Shown here piece after piece: positions 44,607 through 54,205 of a stretch of DNA of 64,000 nt (its first letter is position 1; every line of letters begins with the position of its first letter). The notes under the pieces are model-generated. The model did no database searches, had not been told where the DNA came from, and saw nothing but the letters and a program-made list of their open reading frames with translations. Position numbers and translations under genes: made by a program. The DNA is from Nocardioides sp. Soil797 (GTDB taxonomy: Bacteria > Actinomycetota > Actinomycetes > Propionibacteriales > Nocardioidaceae). Location of the stretch: positions 124,001-188,000 of the forward strand of contig LMSR01000020.1 of assembly GCA_001429555.1 (NCBI GenBank). Reading direction: 5' to 3'.

Positions 44607-46079
44607 ATGACGACTTCACCTTCACGCCCCGCCGACGGACTGCTGTCCGTGGCGATGGTGACCCTTGGCTGTTCCCGCAACGAGGTCGACTCCGAGGAGT
44701 TGGCCGGCCGACTCGAGGCCGACGGCTTCCGCCTCGTCGACGATCCCGAGCAGGCCGACACCGTGGTGGTGAACACCTGTGGGTTCGTCGAGGCCGCCAA
44801 GAAGGACTCGGTCGACACCATCCTCCAGGCGGCAGACCTGAAGGCCGAGGGCCGGACCCGGGCCGTGGTGGCCGTGGGCTGCATGGCGGAGCGCTACGGC
44901 AAGGACCTTGCCGACTCGCTGCCCGAGGCCGACGCCATCCTGGGCTTCGACGACTATCCCGACATCTCCGCACGACTGCGCTCGATCATCGCGGGGGAGT
45001 CACACCAGGCGCACACCCCCAGCGATCGCCGCAAGCTGTTGCCGATCAGCCCGGTCGACCGTGACGCCGACGCGGTCAGCGTTCCGGGCCACGGGGCCGT
45101 GGTCACCGACGCGCCAGACCTGGGCGAGGGGGTCGCGCCGGCATCAGGTCCGCGGGCGATGCGGCGTCGGCTCGAGGGTGGGCCGATGGCGCCACTCAAG
45201 CTGGCCAGCGGCTGTGACCGACGGTGCTCGTTCTGCGCCATCCCCAGCTTTCGCGGGTCGTTCGTCAGCCGGCGTCCCAGCGACGTCGTCGGCGAGGCTG
45301 CCTGGCTGGCCACCCAGGGCGTCAAGGAAGTGTTCCTGGTCAGCGAGAACTCCACGTCCTACGGCAAGGACCTCGGCGACCTGCGGTTGCTCGAGACGAT
45401 GCTTCCCGAGCTCGCCGCGGTCGAGGGCATCGAGAGGGTGCGGGTCTCCTACCTCCAGCCCGCGGAGACCCGGCCGGGCCTGATCGAGGCGATCGCCGAC
45501 ACCCCGGGTGTGGCGCCCTACTTCGACCTGTCCTTCCAGCACGCCTCCGCGTCGGTGCTGCGGCGCATGCGTCGCTTCGGCGACCCGGAGAGCTTCCTGG
45601 GCCTGCTCTCCCAGATCCGCGGCATCGCGCCGACCGCCGGCATCCGCTCCAACGTCATCGTCGGCTTCCCCGGCGAGACCGAGGACGACCTCGAGACGCT
45701 GTGCGACTTCCTCACCGAGGCACGCCTCGACGTCACCGGCGTCTTCGGCTACTCCGACGAGGACGGCACCGAGGCCGAGACGTACGACGACAAGGTCGAC
45801 CCTGACGCGGTGCGCGAACGCACCGAGCACGTTCTCGGTCTCGTCGAGGAGCTCAACGCCCAGCGGGCCGAGGAACGCATCGGCGAGCAGGTCGACGTAC
45901 TCATCGAGTCACTGGCCGACGGCGTCGCCGAGGGGCGAGCCGAGCACCAGGGCCCCGAGGTGGACGGCACCACCGTGGTCGAAGGGCTCGACGACGTGAC
46001 TGTCGGCGACATCGTGCGCGCCACCGTGGTGGGCACCGACGGAGTCGACCTGATCGCGAGCACGGAAGGCACCCGATGA
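44607..46079 (+). CDS. rimO: Ribosomal protein S12 methylthiotransferase
   Basis: This radical-SAM enzyme adds a methylthio group to Asp88 (E. coli numbering) of ribosomal protein S12. The 490 residues have the N-terminal UPF0004 domain with three cluster Cys (VTLGCSRNEVDS, VVNTCGFVEAAKKDS, VAVGCMAERY), the radical-SAM motif CDRRCSFCAIPSFRG (CxxxCxxC) and a C-terminal TRAM domain. An inserted acidic linker at about 150-190 (SVPGHGAVVTDAPDLGEG) is longer than in E. coli. The frame can be extended to 44481, but the ATG at 44607 begins the family N-terminus and has CATACT 10 bp upstream. It overlaps pgsA by 4 bp. Confidence 0.95.
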   Translation: MTTSPSRPADGLLSVAMVTLGCSRNEVDSEELAGRLEADGFRLVDDPEQADTVVVNTCGFVEAAKKDSVDTILQAADLKAEGRTRAVVAVGCMAERYGKDLADSLPEADAILGFDDYPDISARLRSIIAGESHQAHTPSDRRKLLPISPVDRDADAVSVPGHGAVVTDAPDLGEGVAPASGPRAMRRRLEGGPMAPLKLASGCDRRCSFCAIPSFRGSFVSRRPSDVVGEAAWLATQGVKEVFLVSENSTSYGKDLGDLRLLETMLPELAAVEGIERVRVSYLQPAETRPGLIEAIADTPGVAPYFDLSFQHASASVLRRMRRFGDPESFLGLLSQIRGIAPTAGIRSNVIVGFPGETEDDLETLCDFLTEARLDVTGVFGYSDEDGTEAETYDDKVDPDAVRERTEHVLGLVEELNAQRAEERIGEQVDVLIESLADGVAEGRAEHQGPEVDGTTVVEGLDDVTVGDIVRATVVGTDGVDLIASTEGTR

Positions 46080-46684
46080 CCGAGACCTCGGCCAAGCCCA
46101 GCAACTTCAACGTGCCCAACGCACTGACCACCCTGCGCATCCTCATGGTGCCGGTCTTCGGCTGGGCCCTGCTCCACGACGGTGGTGACTCGATCACCTG
46201 GCGGCTGATTGCCTGGGGCCTGTTCGCGGCCGCGATGATCACCGACAAGATCGACGGCGACATAGCCCGCGCCCGCAACCTGGTCACCGACTTCGGCAAG
46301 ATCGCAGACCCGATCGCCGACAAGGCGATCACCGGCATGGCCTTCATCGGTCTCTCGATCGTCGGCGACATCTGGTGGTGGGTGACCATCCTGGTGCTGC
46401 TGCGCGAGTGGAGCGTGACCCTGCTCCGTCTGTCGATCATGAAGAACGTCGTGATCGCGGCCGCCCAGAGCGGCAAGATCAAGACGGTCCTCCAGGCTCT
46501 GGCCCTGGCCGGCCTCTGCCTGCCGTTGCGCCAGGTCGACGGCGCGCTCGACGTGCCCGGTGACGTGTTGTTCTACGTCTCGCAGGCGCTGCTCGCGGGT
46601 GCCGTGGTGATGACGCTCTGGTCAGGCTACGAGTTCTTCCGCGACGCCTGGCGTCAGCGCGACCGGATCCGCACCACCTCCTGA
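46076..46684 (+). CDS. pgsA: CDP-diacylglycerol-glycerol-3-phosphate 3-phosphatidyltransferase
   Basis: PgsA makes phosphatidylglycerophosphate, the committed step to phosphatidylglycerol and cardiolipin. The 202-residue membrane protein has the CDP-alcohol phosphatidyltransferase motif D-G-x2-A-R-x8-G-x3-D-x3-D in DGDIARARNLVTDFGKIADP and IADK, preceded by NVPNALTTLRILMVPVF. The start overlaps the rimO stop (ATGA), so translation is coupled, the order seen in many actinobacteria. There cinA and clgR usually follow. Here a terminator and a secreted nuclease gene come next, and clgR is 7.5 kb away. Confidence 0.94.
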   Translation: MTETSAKPSNFNVPNALTTLRILMVPVFGWALLHDGGDSITWRLIAWGLFAAAMITDKIDGDIARARNLVTDFGKIADPIADKAITGMAFIGLSIVGDIWWWVTILVLLREWSVTLLRLSIMKNVVIAAAQSGKIKTVLQALALAGLCLPLRQVDGALDVPGDVLFYVSQALLAGAVVMTLWSGYEFFRDAWRQRDRIRTTS

Positions 46685-46686
46685 GC

Positions 46687-46709
46687 CCGACCGCCGTCCC
46701 TGCGGTCGG
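46687..46709 (+). terminator. Hairpin terminator after pgsA
   Basis: CCGACCGC (46687-46694) pairs with GCGGTCGG (46702-46709) around a 7-nt loop, 2 bp after the stop. It is followed by a direct repeat CGGAACCCCACTGGCCCTGC / CGGCACCCCACCGGCCTTGC near 46706-46755. Confidence 0.7.
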
Positions 46710-46837
46710 AACCCCACTGGCCCTGCCGTCGGCACCCCACCGGCCTTGCGGACCCCGCCACGGAAGATCGTCCGTGCACACCGTTGTTACCGAAAGTTTG
46801 CCGGTATCACTGGCGGTGTTGCGGATGTTGGGGCAAA

Positions 46838-46855
46838 GTGACCAATCCCGGTCAC
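46838..46855. promoter_or_regulatory. Inverted repeat upstream of the secreted nuclease gene
   Basis: GTGACC-N6-GGTCAC (46838-46855) is a perfect 6-bp dyad about 66 bp before the TTG start. It may be an operator. Upstream, GTTACCGAAAG followed by TTTGCCGGTAT (46788-46809) has the 11-bp direct-repeat look of actinobacterial PHO boxes, which would suit a nuclease/nucleotidase induced by phosphate shortage; this is weak. Confidence 0.35.
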
Positions 46856-46920
46856 TTGTCAGTTCGGGCTGACACCTTCCCCTGATCGGCAATCGTCCGT
46901 GTCGTTCCTTGGGAGTTCCA

Positions 46921-49900
46921 TTGTCTGGCCTGACCAGGCGACCGCGCCTCCGCGCGCTCGCTGCCCTGTCAACATTCGCAATGGTGGGCACCACGCTCGC
47001 CCTGGCCCCGACCGCATCCGCCGCACCTGACGGCAGCGGCCTCGTCATCAGTGAGGCGTACGGCGGTGGCGGCAACTCCGGCGCCGCGTTCAACGCCGAC
47101 TTCATCGAGATCCACAACCCGACCGATGCAAGCGTCGACCTGACCGGCAAGAGCCTGCAATACCGCTCAGCCAGCGGCACGGGTGTCTCGAACAACATCT
47201 TCACCCTTCCCGACGGCGCGAGCGTCCCTGCGGGCGGGTACTACGTCGTCAAGGGTCAGGGCGGCGGCAACGGTGTCGACCTCCCGGTCACTCCGGACGC
47301 GACGTCAGGGCTGAACCTCTCCGGCAGCGGCGGCCAGATCTACCTCGCCGACAGCCCGACAGGCATCGACCCCGGCACCGGCGCGATCGACAACGCACAG
47401 GTCATCGACTTCCTCGGCTGGGGCGCCTCCACGGCCAGCTTCGAGACGGCCAAGGCTCCGGCGACGACCAACGCCACGTCCAGCACCCGCGACGCCGACA
47501 ACGCAGACACCGACGACAACTCGGCCGACTTCATCTCCAGCGAGCCGACTCCGGGTGCGGCGTACTCCGCCCCCGAGCCGCCTGCCGAGGTCGAGGCCAC
47601 CATCGCCGAGATCCAGGGCACTGGTCCGGTCTCCCCCCACGAGGGCGACATCGCCACCACGCAGGGCGTGGTCACCGCGGCGTACAACACCGGCGGCCTC
47701 AACGGCGTCTACATCCAGACCGGCGGCACGGGTGGCCCGACCGACGCGACCCCCGGCGCCTCCGACGCGATCTTCGTCTACGGCAACGTGGTCGGGTCCG
47801 CGAACCTGGCGATCGGCGACTCGGTCGAGGTGACCGGTCCGGTCTCGGAGTTCAGCGGCACCACCGAGATCACGCCAGCCGCCGGCGGCGTCTCCAAGCT
47901 CGACGCCGACCTGCCCGCAGTCACCGCCCTCGAGACGGCGTACCCCACGACCGAGTCCGACCGCGAGGCCCACGAGGGCGAGCTGCTCGCCCCGACCGAC
48001 GACTTCACCGTCACCAACACCTACTCCACCAACCAGTACGCCGAGATCGGCCTGGCCACCGGTGACAAGCCGCTCCTGCAGTGGACCGACGTGGCCCGTC
48101 CCGGCAGCGACGAGGCCGAGGCGGTCAAGGCTGACAACGCCGCGCGCGGAGTCGTCCTCGACGACGGTGCCAGCCTCAACTTCTTCAACGCGGAGAACCA
48201 GGGCACTGCGCTGCCGTGGCTGTCGAAGGACAACCCGATCCGGGTCGGTGCGGCGGCAACGCTGGTGGCACCGGTGATCCTCGAGTACCGCAACAACAAC
48301 TGGAAGTTCCAGCCGACCTCACCGGTCACCGATGACGGTGCGGCGGTTGCGACGTTCGAGAACACGCGTACGCCGGCCCCCGAGGCCGTCGACGGCGACC
48401 TGCACATCGCCACCTTCAACGTGTTGAACTACTTCAACACCCTCGGTGTCGACTGGGCCCCTGGCTGCACGTTCTACACCGACCGTGACGGCAACAAGGT
48501 CACCGACAACCAGTGCAACGACAACGGCCCGCGCGGTGCGGCCGAGGCTGATGACCTCGAGCGCCAGCAGACCAAGATCGTGGCCGCGATCAACGCACTC
48601 GGCGCCGACATCGTCTCCCTCGAGGAGATCGAGAACTCGGTCGCGCTCGGCGAGGCCGACCGCGACGACGCCCTCTCGACCCTGGTCGACGCACTCAACG
48701 CGGCCGCCGGCTCCGACGTCTGGGAGTTCGCCCCGTCGCCGGATGCTGCCGATCTGCCGCCGACCGCCGAGCAGGACGTGATCCGCACGGCGTTCATCTA
48801 CAAGCCCGCTTCCGTGGACCTCGTCGGCGCCTCCGAGGTGCTCGTCGGTGACCCGATGTTCGACAACGCCCGCGAGCCGTTGGCCCAGGCGTTCAAGCCG
48901 GCCGGTGCCGAGGACTCCGCCGCGTTCGCGGTGGTGGTCAACCACTTCAAGTCGAAGGGCTCGGGCGACGACGCCACCGGCGACAACGTTGACACGGGCG
49001 ACGGACAGGGTGCCTGGAACGGTGACCGGGTCCGCATGGCCGGTTCGCTGATGAGCTTCGCCAATGAGTTCGCCGCCGACCGAGGCACCGAGAAGGTGTT
49101 CCTGACCGGTGACTTCAACTCCTACTCGCAGGAAGACCCGATGCAGGCGCTCTACGACGGTGGGTTCACTGCCGTCGAGTCGAACACGCCGGGTGAGTCG
49201 ACGTACTCCTTCAGTGGTCTCTCCGGTTCGCTGGACCACGTGCTCGCCAACGAGGCCGCACTGGAGACGGTGCAGGGTGCCGACATCTGGAACATCAACT
49301 CGGGTGAGTCGGTGGCCTTCGAGTACAGCCGCCACAACTACAACGCGACCGACTTCTACGAGCCCAACGTCTACCGCAGCTCCGACCACGACCCGGAGAT
49401 CGTCGGCATCTCGACCGATGACGAGCCGGCCGCGGGCGAGGTCACGTTGAACCTGTTGGGCGTCAACGACTTCCACGGCCGCATCAACGACCAAACCGTC
49501 AAGTGGGCCGGAACGGTCGAGGAGCTCACCGAGCAGGGTGGCGCCGACAGCACCCTGATGGTGGGTGCCGGTGACCTGATCGGTGCCTCCGAGTTCGCCT
49601 CGGCCGTCGATGGCGACCAGCCCACGATCGACGTGATGAACGCGTTGGGCCTCGACGCCTCGGCCGTGGGCAACCACGAGTTCGACAAGGGCTTCGCCGA
49701 CCTGACGGACCGCGTCATCGGCTCCGACGATGCCCGCAACGCGCAGTGGGACTACCTCGGCGCGAACGTCTACGCCAAGGGCACCACCGACCCGGTGCTG
49801 CCGGAGTTCGCCACCTTCGAGGTCGACGGAGTCACCGTGGCCGTCGTCGGTGCGGTGACCGAGGAGACGGCGTCGCTGGTCAGCCCGGCCGGCATCGCCG

Positions 49901-52149
49901 ACATCGAGTTCGGTGACCCGGTCCAGGCGGTCAACCGCGTTGCCGGTGAGCTGTCCGACGGTGACGACGCCAACGGGGAGGCCGACGTGATCATCGCCAG
50001 CTTCCACGCGGGTGCCACCCAGGGAGAGGGGTCGAGCTACGAGGAGGAGATCGCCAAGGGCGGCGAGTTCGCCGAGATGGCCGACCTCGACGCCTCCGTC
50101 GACGTGATCTTCAACGGTCACACGCACCAGACCTACGCCTGGGACGCTCCGGTGCCCGGTGAGGACGGCGTGACCCGCCCGATCATCCAGACCGGTCAGT
50201 ACGCCGACAACGTCGGCCAGGTGCAGCTGACCGTCGACACCGAGACCGGTGACGTCGTCTCCTACGAGTCGCGCAACGTGGCTCGCACCACCGAGGACGA
50301 CGCCGTGCTCGTCGACAAGTACCCCCGGGTGAAGCAGGTCAAGGAGGTCGTGGACGCAGCCCTGGCCCACGCCGCCGAGATCGGCAACCAGCCGGTCGGT
50401 GAGATCACGGCCGACATCAGCCGGGCCAAGACCCCTGCTGGTGCCGAGGACCGTGGCGCCGAGTCCACGCTCGGTGACCTGGTGGGCAACGCCCTGCGCG
50501 ACGGCCTGCCCTCCGACATGGAGGCCGACCTCGGCATCACCAACCCGGGCGGGCTGCGCACCGACCTGGTCTTCGCCGGTGACACGGCCGGCAACCCGGC
50601 CAACACCGACGGGGTGGTGACCTTTGCCGAGGCGAACTCGGTGCTCCCGTTCGTCAACAACGTGTCCTTGGTGGACCTCACCGGTGCCCAGCTGAAGGAG
50701 GTGCTGGAGCAGCAGTGGCAGCCCGAGGGCTCGTCGCGTCCGTTCCTGGCCCTGGGCCTGTCGGACAACGTGCGGGTCACCCAGGACCCGACCAAGCCAG
50801 TTGGCGAGCGCATCACGTCGGTGATCATCGACGGCGCACGGCTCGACCCGGCCGCGACCTACACGGTCTCGACGTTCTCGTTCCTGGCTGCGGGTGGGGA
50901 CAACTTCTTCGCCTTCACGGACGGCGCGGCTCGTGACACCGGCCTGGTCGACCGCGAGCTGTGGATGAGCTATCTCGAGGGTCACCAGCCGCTCAGTCCG
51001 GACTTCGCCCGCCAGCAGGTGGTCGAGAGTGGGTTCCCGAGTGAGGTCACCGCCGGCCAGGACGTCACGTTCTCGCTGTCGAACCTTGACCTCACATCCC
51101 ACAACAGCCCGGCCAACACCGAGGTTCGCGTGGTCCTCACGAACGGCACCGAGACGCTCCCCATGGGCAGCTTCCCGGTGGCCGGCGGGAAGGCTGACGT
51201 GACGTTCACCGCTCCGGCTGATCACGGGGAGGGCACCTGGACGGTGGGCGTGATCGCCGACCCGACGTACACCCAGGTGGGGCTGCCGTTGCCGGCGGTC
51301 GACACCACGCTGACGGCGGAGGCACCGGCCGAGGCGGTGCCGTACGGCACCAAGGGCCTGGTCGTGGCCACACTCGACTCAGCCAATCCCTCCACCGGCC
51401 AGGTGGAGCTGTTGCTCGGTGACGAGGCCGTCGGGACGGGCATGTTGAGCAGCGGCACCGCCAACATCCGCTTCGACAGCACCAAGCTCGAGATCGGCAC
51501 CAACGAGCTGACCGTGCGCTATGGAGGGGACGAGCAGAACAATGCCTCGGAGACCACCGTGCAGGTCAAGGTCACCAAGGCGACGCCGACCCTGAGCTCC
51601 ACGTTCAGCACGACGAAGCCGGTCGTCAAGGCCGACTCCGTCCTCGTGGAGACCACCGTGGCAGCGCCGGGCTTCACACCGACCGGCTACCTCGTGCTGT
51701 ACGTCGACGGCAAGATCCGGACCGTCGCGGACCTCGAGGACGGCAAGGCCGAGATGGGCGTGACTCCGCTCGACACTGTCGGGAAGCACACCATCCAGGT
51801 CGTCTACTACGGCGATGACCACACCAAGCTGGCCATCAGCGAGGACACCGTGACCGTGGTCAAGGCCAAGCCGAAGATGGCGGTCAAGGTGTCGCCGAAG
51901 AAGATCCACGTCAAGAAGACCAAGGCCAAGCTCGCGATCTCGCTCAAGGCGGTCGGCCAGACTCCCAGCGGCAAGATCAAGGTCAAGGTCGCCGGCAAGA
52001 CCTACTCGAAGAAGCTGAAGAGTGGGAAGGCGACGATCAAGCTGGCCAAGTTCACCAAGAAGGGCAAGCAGAAGGCCGTCGTCACGTACGCCGGCAACAA
52101 GCTCAACAAGTCGGTGAAGAAGAAGGTGACGATCAAGGTCGTCAAGTAG
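46921..52149 (+). CDS. Giant secreted ExeM/NucH-type nuclease fused to 5'-nucleotidase
   Basis: This exported protein has about 1742 residues. A signal peptide (LAALSTFAMVGTTLALAPTA) is followed by a lamin-tail domain (about 40-170; VISEAYGGGGNSGA), a NucH-type OB region (about 215-300), an endonuclease/exonuclease/phosphatase domain (about 493-830; HIATFNVLNYFN, VVVNHFKSKG, LTGDFNSYSQED, SSDHDPEIVG), a metallophosphatase (about 840-1110; LLGVNDFHGRI, GNHEFDKGF, FNGHTHQTY), a 5'-nucleotidase C-terminal domain (STLGDLVGNALRDG) and Lys-rich Ig-like repeats. It would degrade extracellular DNA to nucleosides and phosphate. TTG at 46921 is chosen because GGGAG lies 5 bp before it; TTG 46909 is the alternative. 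Confidence 0.9.
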   Translation: MSGLTRRPRLRALAALSTFAMVGTTLALAPTASAAPDGSGLVISEAYGGGGNSGAAFNADFIEIHNPTDASVDLTGKSLQYRSASGTGVSNNIFTLPDGASVPAGGYYVVKGQGGGNGVDLPVTPDATSGLNLSGSGGQIYLADSPTGIDPGTGAIDNAQVIDFLGWGASTASFETAKAPATTNATSSTRDADNADTDDNSADFISSEPTPGAAYSAPEPPAEVEATIAEIQGTGPVSPHEGDIATTQGVVTAAYNTGGLNGVYIQTGGTGGPTDATPGASDAIFVYGNVVGSANLAIGDSVEVTGPVSEFSGTTEITPAAGGVSKLDADLPAVTALETAYPTTESDREAHEGELLAPTDDFTVTNTYSTNQYAEIGLATGDKPLLQWTDVARPGSDEAEAVKADNAARGVVLDDGASLNFFNAENQGTALPWLSKDNPIRVGAAATLVAPVILEYRNNNWKFQPTSPVTDDGAAVATFENTRTPAPEAVDGDLHIATFNVLNYFNTLGVDWAPGCTFYTDRDGNKVTDNQCNDNGPRGAAEADDLERQQTKIVAAINALGADIVSLEEIENSVALGEADRDDALSTLVDALNAAAGSDVWEFAPSPDAADLPPTAEQDVIRTAFIYKPASVDLVGASEVLVGDPMFDNAREPLAQAFKPAGAEDSAAFAVVVNHFKSKGSGDDATGDNVDTGDGQGAWNGDRVRMAGSLMSFANEFAADRGTEKVFLTGDFNSYSQEDPMQALYDGGFTAVESNTPGESTYSFSGLSGSLDHVLANEAALETVQGADIWNINSGESVAFEYSRHNYNATDFYEPNVYRSSDHDPEIVGISTDDEPAAGEVTLNLLGVNDFHGRINDQTVKWAGTVEELTEQGGADSTLMVGAGDLIGASEFASAVDGDQPTIDVMNALGLDASAVGNHEFDKGFADLTDRVIGSDDARNAQWDYLGANVYAKGTTDPVLPEFATFEVDGVTVAVVGAVTEETASLVSPAGIADIEFGDPVQAVNRVAGELSDGDDANGEADVIIASFHAGATQGEGSSYEEEIAKGGEFAEMADLDASVDVIFNGHTHQTYAWDAPVPGEDGVTRPIIQTGQYADNVGQVQLTVDTETGDVVSYESRNVARTTEDDAVLVDKYPRVKQVKEVVDAALAHAAEIGNQPVGEITADISRAKTPAGAEDRGAESTLGDLVGNALRDGLPSDMEADLGITNPGGLRTDLVFAGDTAGNPANTDGVVTFAEANSVLPFVNNVSLVDLTGAQLKEVLEQQWQPEGSSRPFLALGLSDNVRVTQDPTKPVGERITSVIIDGARLDPAATYTVSTFSFLAAGGDNFFAFTDGAARDTGLVDRELWMSYLEGHQPLSPDFARQQVVESGFPSEVTAGQDVTFSLSNLDLTSHNSPANTEVRVVLTNGTETLPMGSFPVAGGKADVTFTAPADHGEGTWTVGVIADPTYTQVGLPLPAVDTTLTAEAPAEAVPYGTKGLVVATLDSANPSTGQVELLLGDEAVGTGMLSSGTANIRFDSTKLEIGTNELTVRYGGDEQNNASETTVQVKVTKATPTLSSTFSTTKPVVKADSVLVETTVAAPGFTPTGYLVLYVDGKIRTVADLEDGKAEMGVTPLDTVGKHTIQVVYYGDDHTKLAISEDTVTVVKAKPKMAVKVSPKKIHVKKTKAKLAISLKAVGQTPSGKIKVKVAGKTYSKKLKSGKATIKLAKFTKKGKQKAVVTYAGNKLNKSVKKKVTIKVVK

Positions 52150-52162
52150 CCGCTCGTTGTGG

Positions 52163-52281
52163 ATACTCCCTGACGTTCGCGTCCTTCAACTGAGGTAGTC
52201 CCTGACGTTCGCGTCCTTCCAAGGACCGAAACGTCAGGGAGTATCCCGGAGCAAGGACCGGAACGTCAGGGAGTATCCCGG
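52163..52281. repeat. Word repeat family D: two direct and two inverted units
   Basis: Two direct units with CCCTGACGTTCGCGTCCTTC (starting at 52168 and 52200, period 32) are followed by two inverted units, AAGGACCGAAACGTCAGGG and AAGGACCGGAACGTCAGGG (starting at 52221 and 52253, period 32). Unit 2 and inverted unit 1 abut and form a long hairpin with almost no loop. It occupies the convergent gap after the nuclease gene. The last inverted unit overlaps the GH15 gene and supplies its stop codon (TGA in CCCTGACG on that strand). Confidence 0.9.
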
Positions 52282-54050
52282 GTGGGGGAGAGGCGGAAGG
52301 CGGCCTGGACCAGGGTGAGGTGGCTGAACGCCTGGGGGAAGTTGCCAACCATCCGGTTGTTGCCCGCGTCGTACTCCTCCGAGAGCAGACCGACGTCGTT
52401 GGCCAGTGCGGCGAGCCGGTCGAGCAACGCGTGCGCGTCGTCGAGGCGACCCGCTTCGGCGTACGCCGAGACCAACCAGAACGAGCAGGCCAGGAAGGGG
52501 TGCTCGTCGCCGCTGAGCCCGTCGACTCCGGACTCGGTGCGATAGCGCAGCAGCAGGCCGTCGCGCATCAGGTCGTGCTCCACCGCCTCGATGGTGCCGA
52601 GGATGCGGGGATCGTCGCCGGGCAGGAAGCCCACCAGCGGCAGCACCAGCAGGGAGGCGTCGACCTCGGTGGTGTCGTAGTGCTGGGTGAACGTGTTGCG
52701 TGCGGTGTTGAAGCCCTTGGCCAACACTTCGTCGCGAACCGCGTCACGGATCTTGCGCCACTTCTCCACCGGCGCTTCGACGTCGTACTCCTCGGCGGTG
52801 GAGATGCCGCGGTCGAAAGCAGCCCAGACCATCACCCGCGAATGGGTGAAGTGGCGCAGGGGCCCACGGATCTCCCAGAGCCCGTTGTCGGGCTCCTGCC
52901 AGTGGTCCGCCAGTGCATCGACCAACGCCCGCTGCAACGCCCAGGAGTCCTTGTCGAGCGGAAGACCCGCCTTGCGGGCGAGGTCGAGGGCGATCATCAC
53001 CTCACCGAGCACGTCGGTCTGTCGCTGGTCTGCCGCCCCGTTGCCGATGCGTACCGGGTGTGAATCCGCATAGCCGGGGAGGTGATCGAGCTCGCGCTCG
53101 GGCAATCGGCGCCCGCCATCGATGGTGTACATGATCTGCATGTCCTCGGGGTCGCCGGCGACCGCACGCAACAGCCAGCCTCGCCACAGCTTCGCCTCCT
53201 CGGTGAAGCCCGCGAGGATCAACGACTCCAGGGTCAGGGAGGCATCACGCAGCCAGCAGAACCGGTAGTCCCAGTTGCGTTCACCACCGAAGTCTTCGGG
53301 AAGCGAGGTGGTCGGCGCGGCGACGATGCCGCCCGTCTTCGCATGCGTGAGCATCCGCAGGGTGACCACGGACCGCACCACCAGTTCACGATGGGGCACG
53401 TCGGAGCGGCACTGGGATGCCCAGCTGTGACTCTCCGCGATGGTCTCGTCGATCCGGGCGGGTGCGGCGATGGAGTCCGGCAGGTCGGCCCACGACGGGA
53501 TCCAGGTGGTCGAGAACGTCAGCTCGTCGCCCTCGACGACATCGAACTCGTCGGCGTGACGGTGGTCGACCGCTCGTGGGAGGCGTGGGCCACGAAGGAT
53601 GAACTTGTCGGGACCGGCGATCGCGACGATCAGCTCGATGTGGTCGAGGTGGGCGCGGTGCACCCACGGCCGCACCGATCCGTAGTCCGCGCGGACCACC
53701 CATTCGTGTCGCATCCGTACGGTGCCCCGCACCCCGGTGAGGCGACGTACGACGTCGGCGCGGCCATCGCCCACGGGCATCAGGTCGAGCAGCGTGACGT
53801 CGCCGGACGCGGTGTGGAAGGTGGTCTCGAGGGCCGCGGAGTCGTCGACGTAGCGACGGGTGACGGTGTAGTCGTCAGCAGGTTCGAACTGCCAGTGGCC
53901 GTGCTCTTCGGTGCCCAGCAGCGCGGCGAAACAGGCGGAGGAGTCGAACCTTGGGAGGCACAGCCAGTCGATGGAACCGTTCCTGCCGACCAGTGCCGCA
54001 GTGTGTCGATCGCCGATCAGGGCGTAGTCCTCGATGGGTAGCGCTGCCAT
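52266..54050 (-). CDS. Glycoside hydrolase family 15 protein (glucoamylase/trehalase-like)
   Basis: This cytosolic protein has 594 residues. The N-terminal beta domain starts MAALPIEDYALIGDRHTAAL, with GSIDWLCLPRFDSSACFAALLG. The GH15 catalytic barrel has ERNWDYRFCWLRDASLTLES near 255-275 (catalytic-base side) and GFLPGDDPRILGTIEAVE, and ends in SPTRDTP. Actinobacterial members of this form include trehalases; alpha-glucan or trehalose hydrolysis is therefore likely but the substrate is not settled. The frame extends to 54119, but the ATG at 54050 starts the conserved N-terminus. The last residues and stop come from a repeat unit. Confidence 0.88.
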   Translation of the reverse strand: MAALPIEDYALIGDRHTAALVGRNGSIDWLCLPRFDSSACFAALLGTEEHGHWQFEPADDYTVTRRYVDDSAALETTFHTASGDVTLLDLMPVGDGRADVVRRLTGVRGTVRMRHEWVVRADYGSVRPWVHRAHLDHIELIVAIAGPDKFILRGPRLPRAVDHRHADEFDVVEGDELTFSTTWIPSWADLPDSIAAPARIDETIAESHSWASQCRSDVPHRELVVRSVVTLRMLTHAKTGGIVAAPTTSLPEDFGGERNWDYRFCWLRDASLTLESLILAGFTEEAKLWRGWLLRAVAGDPEDMQIMYTIDGGRRLPERELDHLPGYADSHPVRIGNGAADQRQTDVLGEVMIALDLARKAGLPLDKDSWALQRALVDALADHWQEPDNGLWEIRGPLRHFTHSRVMVWAAFDRGISTAEEYDVEAPVEKWRKIRDAVRDEVLAKGFNTARNTFTQHYDTTEVDASLLVLPLVGFLPGDDPRILGTIEAVEHDLMRDGLLLRYRTESGVDGLSGDEHPFLACSFWLVSAYAEAGRLDDAHALLDRLAALANDVGLLSEEYDAGNNRMVGNFPQAFSHLTLVQAAFRLSPTRDTP

Positions 54051-54205
54051 GCCAGCCAAGGTATCGCCACCGTCGCCCCGAGACGGGAAGTCTGCTCCTG
54101 CGGCCCGTCGGCGGCGCATGAAATTTCAGCCCTTGGCACAGTCGACAGCGGGAAGAAACCAGGAACAGGTAGCGTTGGGCACATCAACGGAGAAAGGAAG
54201 GGCCC

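Noticed and set aside
48319..51225. 968-codon open frame antisense to the secreted nuclease
   Set aside because: Shadow frame; the plus-strand protein has clear catalytic motifs throughout this stretch.
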